Source: Deltaproteobacteria bacterium (lineage in GTDB: Bacteria > Desulfobacterota > DSM-4660 > Desulfatiglandales > HGW-15). From it: a DNA stretch of 50,044 bases. Where the stretch lies: NCBI GenBank assembly GCA_016931115.1, contig JAFGFM010000042.1:1-50044 (forward strand), read 5' to 3'. Of the stretch, positions 44,414 through 50,044 are shown piece after piece. The position numbers and the translations under genes are program-made. Position 1 is the first letter of the stretch, and each line of letters starts with the position of its first letter. The notes under the pieces were generated by a model. The model saw only the letters and a program-made list of their open reading frames with translations, was not told the DNA's origin and ran no database searches.

Positions 44414-44704
44414 ATGCTTGTGGTGGTTTGTTATGATGTGGATACAACCGACCCTGAAGGGCCTCGCCGGTTAAGGCGTGTCGCAAAGACGTGCAAGGAT
44501 TATGGGCAGAGAGTACAGTTTTCTGTTTTTGAATGCCAGGTCGACCCGGCACAGTGGACAGCGCTTAAACAGAAGCTGATAGATAAAATAGATGAGAATA
44601 CAGACAGCTTGCGGTTTTATTTTTTGGGAGCAAACTGGCGAAACAGGGTGGAGCAGGTGGGGTTGAAAAAATCCTATGACCCTGATGAACCGATGATTGT
44701 TTAA
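44414..44704 (+). CDS. cas2: Cas2, adaptation protein
   Basis: This 96-residue partner of Cas1 has a ferredoxin-like fold. It starts MLVVVCYDVDTTDPEGPRRL with the conserved Asp8, and RVQFSVFEC marks the third strand. GGAGGTG precedes the ATG. The array leader follows. Confidence 0.95.
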   Translation: MLVVVCYDVDTTDPEGPRRLRRVAKTCKDYGQRVQFSVFECQVDPAQWTALKQKLIDKIDENTDSLRFYFLGANWRNRVEQVGLKKSYDPDEPMIV

Positions 44705-44931
44705 TGGCTTTGCGAACCTGTAGCTCAAAAAAAGGGATAATGATGAAAACCCTTGAGGAGCAAGGATCTGAACGGTTTTTATAAGAGAGTGTTTCGCAAG
44801 GGAAAATAGGCTGTAATATTAACTGGTTATTGGTAAGCTCTTTGAAAACTGAATATTTTTTTGCCATTATTTAAAGGGTTCGCAAAATATGGTTGTATAT
44901 TAATGAAATATCAGTAGTTTATAGTTGTACA
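44705..44931 (+). promoter_or_regulatory. CRISPR leader
   Basis: The 227-bp A+T-rich region between cas2 and the first repeat has no gene. Near its end it carries TTTAAAGGGTTCGCAAAATA, similar to the region before the first repeat in other type I-C leaders (from memory). It should hold the array promoter and integration signals. Confidence 0.7.
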
Positions 44932-46534
44932 GTCGCTCCCCCTGCGGGAGCGTGGATTGAAACAGCTTGCCCCTTGTAGCCGCGTTAACGATATAAGCGT
45001 CGCTCCCCCTGCGGGAGCGTGGATTGAAACAAGTGAAACGCCTTGCGATAGGTGGTTTGGTCAGGGTCGCTCCCCCTGCGGGAGCGTGGATTGAAACATT
45101 AATAAAACGGTTGCCCCCTGATATGAGGGCACGTCGCTCCCCCTGCGGGAGCGTGGATTGAAACTCATTATTAGCCCCTGCTAACTGCCTGATTTTGTCG
45201 CTCCCCCTGCGGGAGCGTGGATTGAAACAGAGTTCACTGTTGAGCGTAAAGAAATTATTAAGTCGCTCCCCCTGCGGGAGCGTGGATTGAAACTCACCAT
45301 AGTATGCGCTGTCGCTTGCAAGCTGCAGTCGCTCCCCCTGCGGGAGCGTGGATTGAAACACGTGTTTATGGCTCCCGTGCATGGCCTGTGAAGGTCGCTC
45401 CCCCTGCGGGAGCGTGGATTGAAACTTGCGCTGATTGGCGAGTCAGGGGATACTTTGGCAGTCGCTCCCCCTGCGGGAGCGTGGATTGAAACATTTTCCA
45501 GCATGTGCATGATGTCCCTTAACCGCTGGTCGCTCCCCCTGCGGGAGCGTGGATTGAAACAGATTTCTATATTATAACCGTTAGCACATTCAGGTCGCTC
45601 CCCCTGCGGGAGCGTGGATTGAAACTGGGTCTCCGCCCTCTCCCTGATCCAGCCGAATGGTCGCTCCCCCTGCGGGAGCGTGGATTGAAACTTTTAACCG
45701 CTCCATACAGTTGCGGAATCATCTGTCGCTCCCCCTGCGGGAGCGTGGATTGAAACTTGTCGATATCATTGAAAAGCATGAAGGCTTTAGTCGCTCCCCC
45801 TGCGGGAGCGTGGATTGAAACACCTGATCCGATATGAACTTAATGACCACCTCCGTCGCTCCCCCTGCGGGAGCGTGGATTGAAACATTAAACTGAACGC
45901 CTACTCTGCTTAATGCGCCTAGTCGCTCCCCCTGCGGGAGCGTGGATTGAAACCGGCCATTGCTGCCTTAACACCGCCCAGGGCGCCGGTCGCTCCCCCT
46001 GCGGGAGCGTGGATTGAAACATTAACCTGTCAATACAATTGCCCTTGCCATGATGGTCGCTCCCCCTGCGGGAGCGTGGATTGAAACAATAAACGGTTTG
46101 ATAAGAGCTTGTTTGCCATGTGTCGCTCCCCCTGCGGGAGCGTGGATTGAAACTGATAATATCGCACCTGTAAACCACAAAGGGCGGTCGCTCCCCCTGC
46201 GGGAGCGTGGATTGAAACGCTCCTTAAAGGGCACATATGAGGCCCAAATATTGTCGCTCCCCCTGCGGGAGCGTGGATTGAAACTGGTAATCTGAATCTT
46301 AGCCCAGCCGGTGACATTGGTCGCTCCCCCTGCGGGAGCGTGGATTGAAACCATGATATCCATCCCATATCTTTAGAAATCTGTTGTCGCTCCCCCTGCG
46401 GGAGCGTGGATTGAAACGGACGCTCAAGGTCAAGAGCTATAACTCCAGACGCGTCGCTCCCCCTGCGGGAGCGTGGATTGAAACCCCTTCAGGTTTCAGG
46501 TCTCCACCCTCAGCCTTCGGTCGCTCCCCCTGCG
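44932..46534 (+). CRISPR. Type I-C CRISPR array, 24 full repeats and one truncated
   Basis: The 32-bp repeat begins GTCGCTCCCCCTGCGGGAGC and ends GTGGATTGAAAC; GCTCCC and GGGAGC form the hairpin stem and ATTGAAAC gives the crRNA handle. I counted 24 intact copies starting at 44932, 44999, 45066, 45133 and so on to 46453, and a 25th copy at 46520 cut after 15 bases. The 24 spacers are 32-36 bp, mostly 33-35. All full repeats read identical by eye. The leader is on the cas2 side and the damaged repeat at the far end, as expected for the oldest end. Confidence 0.98.
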
Positions 46535-47062
46535 AGTGAATAAAAGGGGACAATAATAAAAAACTTCTAAGATGATGTAATACCAAGGCTGTTTAAGGTT
46601 ACTAACTTTGACCGCCTTGTTATTTTGATGGGATGGTTGAAGAAAAAACAGATATCATTTATTAATCAGTGGTCATAATTTTCGGCAATAAGAGGCGGAG
46701 CGTCAAATCAGATGTTTCCACAGTGACCATAGGAATGAGAAAATCACCACATGTAGGGGAGAATAATTATTTGCTCCTACTGGAACGTCGATTGTAAAGA
46801 GAGGGCACAGGGGAAAAGGAAAAAATGAACATCCAACATCGGACTCTGAACAATTAACATCGAATGAAAAGCAAATAAACAGGATAGAGGGCACAGGCGC
46901 TGTGCCCCTACGTTGCTTGGTACTCTCCTTCTTCGTGGCTTTGCGGCTTTGTGTGAACTTTATATTGACATCTCGTGGGATGCATGGATTGAAAAAAGAA
47001 TTAACCGCGAACAGCGCGAACTGCACGAACGTTGATTCCCCTTCGGGAGAGTGAATTCAAAA
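46535..47062 (+). repeat. Decayed CRISPR-like sequence beyond the array
   Basis: After the truncated repeat, three stretches resemble the repeat. 47031-47062 (GTTGATTCCCCTTCGGGAGA and on) matches 24 of 32 positions without gaps. 46971-46995 ends GCATGGATTGAAAA. 46771-46798 has GCTCC, CTG, GAACGT and GATTG in order. The last two ends are 67 bp apart, the array period. The second stretch overlaps another dispersed repeat, so it is weaker. Confidence 0.5.
46577..46660. repeat. Flanking repeat, left copy
   Basis: About 80 percent identical by eye to 49742-49823, sharing AAGG, TTGAAGGTTA-like core, CGCCTTG and GGGATGGTTGAAG. CAAGGC and GCCTTG inside it can pair. The two copies bracket the AbiE/SLOG block. 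Confidence 0.6.
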
Positions 47063-47400
47063 ATCTTTATGGCTTCGTGACTTTGTGTGAAATATATTTT
47101 GACCCCATCGTTGATACAGAAGAGCGAGGTTAAAGGAGCAGGGCGACGGGCGCAGGGTTTTCATCCGGAAACCTGTGGGATATGAAAAGGTTTTTTGAAG
47201 AATACTGCGAAATTAAAAACTGCGACAGCTTGTCGCAGAATTCCATGGGGACACAACCTGTTTTAACTAATAAAAGCAACTATCATGTGGAAAATTAATA
47301 TTATGATTTGACTTTTCATCTGTATTCAGTTTATTAATTGCTGATCAAAACAACTCTTTTTTTGACACAAATAGCTATGTATATTTGGGTCTAAAATATT
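47063..47400. other. Intergenic region before the AbiE genes
   Basis: It holds CTGCGACA/TGTCGCAG (47220-47238), a perfect 8-base stem with a 3-base loop, and TTGACA at 47362-47367 with no -10 box at normal spacing (TATATT is 12 bases away). No gene is seen. AbiEi-type antitoxins repress their own promoter, so these inverted bases could be a distant operator, which is speculative. Confidence 0.4.
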
Positions 47401-48018
47401 ATGACAAAACACGCTCAAAGCATTGATAATAAAGTAATAAGCCGTATTTTTGGACACGGCAGGGGTTGGGTCTTTACCCCTGTCCATTTTTCAGACCTTG
47501 GGAGCCGTGACGCCGTTGCTTCTGCCTTAAGGCGTGCCAGGCAATCAGGTATAATCCGCCAGCTTGCAAGGGGGCTTTATGATTATCCCCGCAATGATAA
47601 GGAGTTTGGAATACTCTCTCCATCGACTGAATCAGTAGCACGTGCCCTGGCAGGCAGGGATGCGGTTCGTTTACAGCCATCCGGTGCCTATGCTGCCAAC
47701 CTGCTTGGTATTTCAACTCAGGTCCCAATGAAGATTTTATACCTGACTGATGGCAGCTCAAGAAAGGTAAAGATCGGTAAAAAAGAGATAACCCTTAAAA
47801 AGACCACACCATTGAACATGGCAACAGCAGGCAGAAAAAGCGGGCTTGTTATCCAGGCCCTGCGGCATATGGGCCAGAAACATGTTGATGAGGATGTTAT
47901 TGTTAAAATCGATAGCCAGCTTGACGCTAATTCTAGGAAGCAGATGTTGAAGGATGTACGTTTTGCTCCTGCATGGATCGCCGATATAATGCGACGGCTT
48001 TCAAAAAACGAGGAATGA
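47401..48018 (+). CDS. abiEi: AbiEi-type antitoxin (DUF6088 family)
   Basis: This 205-residue protein has an N-terminal winged-helix region (GHGRGWVFTPVHFSDLGSRDAVASALRRARQSGIIRQLARGLYDYP), the standard AbiEi start, and a C-terminal antitoxin/repressor domain. It would neutralise the toxin encoded 7 bp downstream and probably represses the operon. The family acts in phage abortive infection. The ribosome binding site is weak. It is placed between array remnants and the toxin gene in a defence neighbourhood. Confidence 0.88.
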   Translation: MTKHAQSIDNKVISRIFGHGRGWVFTPVHFSDLGSRDAVASALRRARQSGIIRQLARGLYDYPRNDKEFGILSPSTESVARALAGRDAVRLQPSGAYAANLLGISTQVPMKILYLTDGSSRKVKIGKKEITLKKTTPLNMATAGRKSGLVIQALRHMGQKHVDEDVIVKIDSQLDANSRKQMLKDVRFAPAWIADIMRRLSKNEE

Positions 48019-48025
48019 AACTGGT

Positions 48026-49054
48026 ATGAATACCTTCCTGTCCATGTCTGATGAAAGAAGGAGACTTATCTGCGAACAGGCACAGGATAAACTTGGCCTG
48101 CCACCAGCAACAATTGAGAAGGATTTCTGGGTTTGCTGGATTTTGAAAAATTTATTCGAATTGCCCCTCTGGGGAGATAAGCTGGTATTTAAAGGCGGGA
48201 CTGCGCTTTCAAAGGGCTGGGCTCTTATAGAAAGATTTTCAGAGGATATTGATATTGTTATTAATCGTGATGCACTTGGCTTTGGCAATGATAATGCGCC
48301 TCACCGCGCTACCAGCAGGAAACAAGCACGAAAACGTCTGGATGCCCTTAAAGAGGCAAGTCAAGGATGTATAAACAAGATCATGCTTCCATTGCTCAAG
48401 GAGTCGATATCGTATAAATTACCAGTAGATTTATCATGGAAGCTTACTTCTGATACTTTTGATCCTGATGGACAAACACTTGTTTTTTCATACCCGACAA
48501 CCTTTAATGTTCAGATCGCCTACCTCAGACAGGAGGTAAGGATTGAAATGGGTGCACGCTCTGATACAGAGCCGACACAGGAGATAGAGATCAAACCTTA
48601 TCTCGCAGACGCTTTTCCTGATCTTTTTCAGCAAACCCGCTTTTCGGTCAGAGCAGTCTCCCCAGAACGTACCTTTTGGGAAAAGGCCATGCTATTACAT
48701 GAAGAAACCTTCAGGCCACCTGATAAAAAACGTAAAGCAAGAATGGCAAGACATTATTATGACCTGTTCTGTTTAATAAAAGCTGGTATTGGAGATAGAG
48801 CATCCATGAATCAAGACCTGTTTATTCGTATCGCCGCACACCGACGAGTCTATTTCCATTATTCCTGGGTCGATTATGACACATTACGCCAGGGGAACCT
48901 GAGACTGATTCCACAGGGAGAGCAACTTGAAGACTGGAGAAGGGATTATGTAGCCATGAAGGACGAGATGTTCTTTGGCGATCCTCCTGCGTTTGATGAT
49001 ATTATTGAAACTGTCCGGGAGTTTCAGGATATGTTCAACAAGAAAACACGATGA
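48026..49054 (+). CDS. abiEii: AbiEii/AbiGii-type nucleotidyltransferase toxin
   Basis: This 342-residue toxin of the AbiE type IV toxin-antitoxin family has the nucleotidyltransferase motifs EKDFW (31-35), VFKGGTALSK (54-63) and FSEDIDIVI, giving the Asp74-x-Asp76 metal pair. Later regions include RTFWEKAMLLHEE and KKRKARMARHYYDLFCL, typical of the family. AbiEii members modify nucleic acid ends or tRNA when the antitoxin fails. It is full length and seems intact. Confidence 0.93.
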   Translation: MNTFLSMSDERRRLICEQAQDKLGLPPATIEKDFWVCWILKNLFELPLWGDKLVFKGGTALSKGWALIERFSEDIDIVINRDALGFGNDNAPHRATSRKQARKRLDALKEASQGCINKIMLPLLKESISYKLPVDLSWKLTSDTFDPDGQTLVFSYPTTFNVQIAYLRQEVRIEMGARSDTEPTQEIEIKPYLADAFPDLFQQTRFSVRAVSPERTFWEKAMLLHEETFRPPDKKRKARMARHYYDLFCLIKAGIGDRASMNQDLFIRIAAHRRVYFHYSWVDYDTLRQGNLRLIPQGEQLEDWRRDYVAMKDEMFFGDPPAFDDIIETVREFQDMFNKKTR

Positions 49055-49221
49055 GGTGTAAGTTTTGATATGATATGTGAAAACGATACCGCTGATTTGC
49101 CAGGCGGGCTCAGCGGAAGCCTTTGCAGGTTCTTCTACCTCTGGTAGATAACAGACATATTTTCGGCATCGATTGTTATAAAGTCAAGACTTAATTTGAC
49201 ATCATCAATGGTGTTAAAAGA

Positions 49222-49683
49222 ATGATTGTTTCATCACTCGGAAACAAAGATATTCTAAAATTACACAAAACCGCATTCCTGTGTAGCAGGGATATCCCTG
49301 CCTCTATAGTGCTGAAATGCTATGACTGGGCGGTAGAAGAGCGCGATAAGGGTACATGTGTTATAGGTGGTTTTCACTCAAGGATCGAAAAGGACGTATT
49401 CCATTATCTGCTGGCAGGAACACAGCCTGTGATTATGGCATTAGCCCGAGGGATGAAAAAAAGAATAGAGCCTGAATTAAAAAAAGAAATAGATAAAGGC
49501 CGATTACTGGTTGTAACCCCATTTGAAAAAGAAATTGAATATGTAACCTCAAAAACTGCTGAGGTAAGAAATAGGTTAATGATTGAGTTGGCAGATAAGG
49601 TTGTTATAGGGTATGCAAGTAAAGGAGGTATGCTGGAAAACCTTATTTTAGAAATAGATGTAAATAAACTAAATACATTATAA
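49222..49683 (+). CDS. DprA/SLOG-like Rossmann protein
   Basis: This 153-residue protein contains VIGGFHSRIEKDVFHYLLAG, MALARGMKKRIEPELKKEID and VRNRLMIELADKVVIGYASKGG. Together these resemble the nucleotide-binding core of DprA/SLOG proteins (GGxxSxxE/D, a middle GR-like motif, NR-x8-D). It lacks the extra domains of DprA. In defence regions SLOG proteins often bind nucleotide signals or DNA, which fits the AbiE and CRISPR neighbours. It is 167 bp after abiEii and so may be a separate unit. Confidence 0.75.
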   Translation: MIVSSLGNKDILKLHKTAFLCSRDIPASIVLKCYDWAVEERDKGTCVIGGFHSRIEKDVFHYLLAGTQPVIMALARGMKKRIEPELKKEIDKGRLLVVTPFEKEIEYVTSKTAEVRNRLMIELADKVVIGYASKGGMLENLILEIDVNKLNTL

Positions 49684-49741
49684 TCCACAGTATCCAAGTA
49701 GGGTAAAGGGGGCATAAAAAATTAAGAAACTCTGTAATTCA

Positions 49742-49823
49742 CTAATGCTAAGGCGGTTGAAGGTTATTATCTTTGGTCGCCTTGCTTTTTTATGAGATGG
49801 TTGAAGCAAAATAAGATATTATT
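49742..49823. repeat. Flanking repeat, right copy (terminator-like)
   Basis: Matches 46577-46660 at about 80 percent. AAGGCG pairs with CGCCTT and is followed by GCTTTTTTAT, so this copy may also terminate the SLOG gene. Confidence 0.6.
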
Positions 49824-49929
49824 CGAAGTGCAAGGCGCAAGGTGTGAGGAGCAAGGGGAAAGGCGCGAAGAATGAACGTCTAAAATTCTACATCGAACAT
49901 CAAATAAAATAATACAGTGAGGAAAACAC

Positions 49930-49957
49930 TGGATTCCCGATCGAGTCGGGAATGACG
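49930..49957. repeat. Short REP-like palindrome
   Basis: ATTCCCGA and TCGGGAAT pair around TCGAG, followed by GACGA, as in the REP-like element at 34134-34217. The remaining bases to the window end repeat sequence found at 46984-47014 (TTTAACCGCGAACA). Confidence 0.55.
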
Positions 49958-50044
49958 ACTGTTTAGGAATGGATTTTGATTTTGTTCGTGTATTTCGTGT
50001 GGTTGGTGGTTAATGAGGTTTGAAAAAAGATTTAACCGCGAACA

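Noticed and set aside
44900-46368. Several long open frames across the repeat array with repeated motifs
   Set aside because: They are translations of the CRISPR repeats and spacers and have no gene features.
46703-47026. A 107-codon leftward frame after the array
   Set aside because: It runs through decayed repeats and dispersed repeat sequence; composition does not look coding.
47362-47397. Promoter for abiEi with TTGACA
   Set aside because: No -10 box at acceptable spacing; TATATT is 12 and TAAAAT 24 bases away.

Overview
The window looks like chromosome from an anaerobic, probably deltaproteobacterial (Desulfobacterota-like) organism. This is an inference from gene content: aldehyde:ferredoxin oxidoreductase and AprA-like flavoprotein genes, each beside a ferredoxin, a UroD/MtaA-type protein, a DUF2959 lipoprotein, a split MacAB exporter and a type I-C CRISPR-Cas locus. 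No rRNA, tRNA or transposase gene was seen, so the assignment is tentative.

Positions 1-31000 hold metabolic and envelope genes. They begin with the N-terminal part of dephospho-CoA kinase, then an MFS exporter, a BASS-type transporter, an SDR, a STAS-like protein and an orphan Ig-like domain protein. A large TonB-dependent receptor follows, then a UroD/MtaA-like protein, a DUF2959 lipoprotein and a 1517-residue secreted propeller/TSP3 protein. Next come a secreted DUF8021-like protein, a Tat-ferredoxin plus AOR operon with a good promoter, a processive glycosyltransferase and a secreted esterase. The last genes of this part are an exported VOC protein with an exported acetoacetate-decarboxylase-like protein, a radical SAM enzyme and a four-gene MacA/MacB-type exporter with two permeases. 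Positions 31500-35200 hold an AprA-like flavoprotein with its ferredoxin and a DUF429-like protein.

Positions 35300-49700 form a defence region. A complete type I-C CRISPR-Cas system runs cas3-cas5c-cas8c(cas11c)-cas7c, then a four-helix-bundle gene, then cas4-cas1-cas2 and an array of 24 full 32-bp repeats plus one truncated repeat. The array is followed by what looks like decayed array sequence, an AbiEi/AbiEii toxin-antitoxin pair and a DprA/SLOG-like protein.

The most interesting observation is a pair of gene fossils that bracket the interference genes exactly. Just upstream of cas3 is a broken 5' end of a different cas3 (ATG AGT then a stop, then a recognisable Cas3 HD N-terminus). Just downstream of cas7 is the 3' tail of a different cas7c. 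Together with lower G+C in the interference genes than in cas4-cas1-cas2, this suggests that the whole effector cassette was swapped in place while the four-helix/cas4/cas1/cas2/array half was kept. The four-helix gene overlaps cas4 and may be an uncharacterised accessory of the adaptation module. A strong internal ribosome binding site inside cas8c marks the separately translated Cas11c subunit. Several dispersed palindromic repeats sit at gene boundaries throughout, including a 42-bp perfect palindrome upstream of the cas operon.
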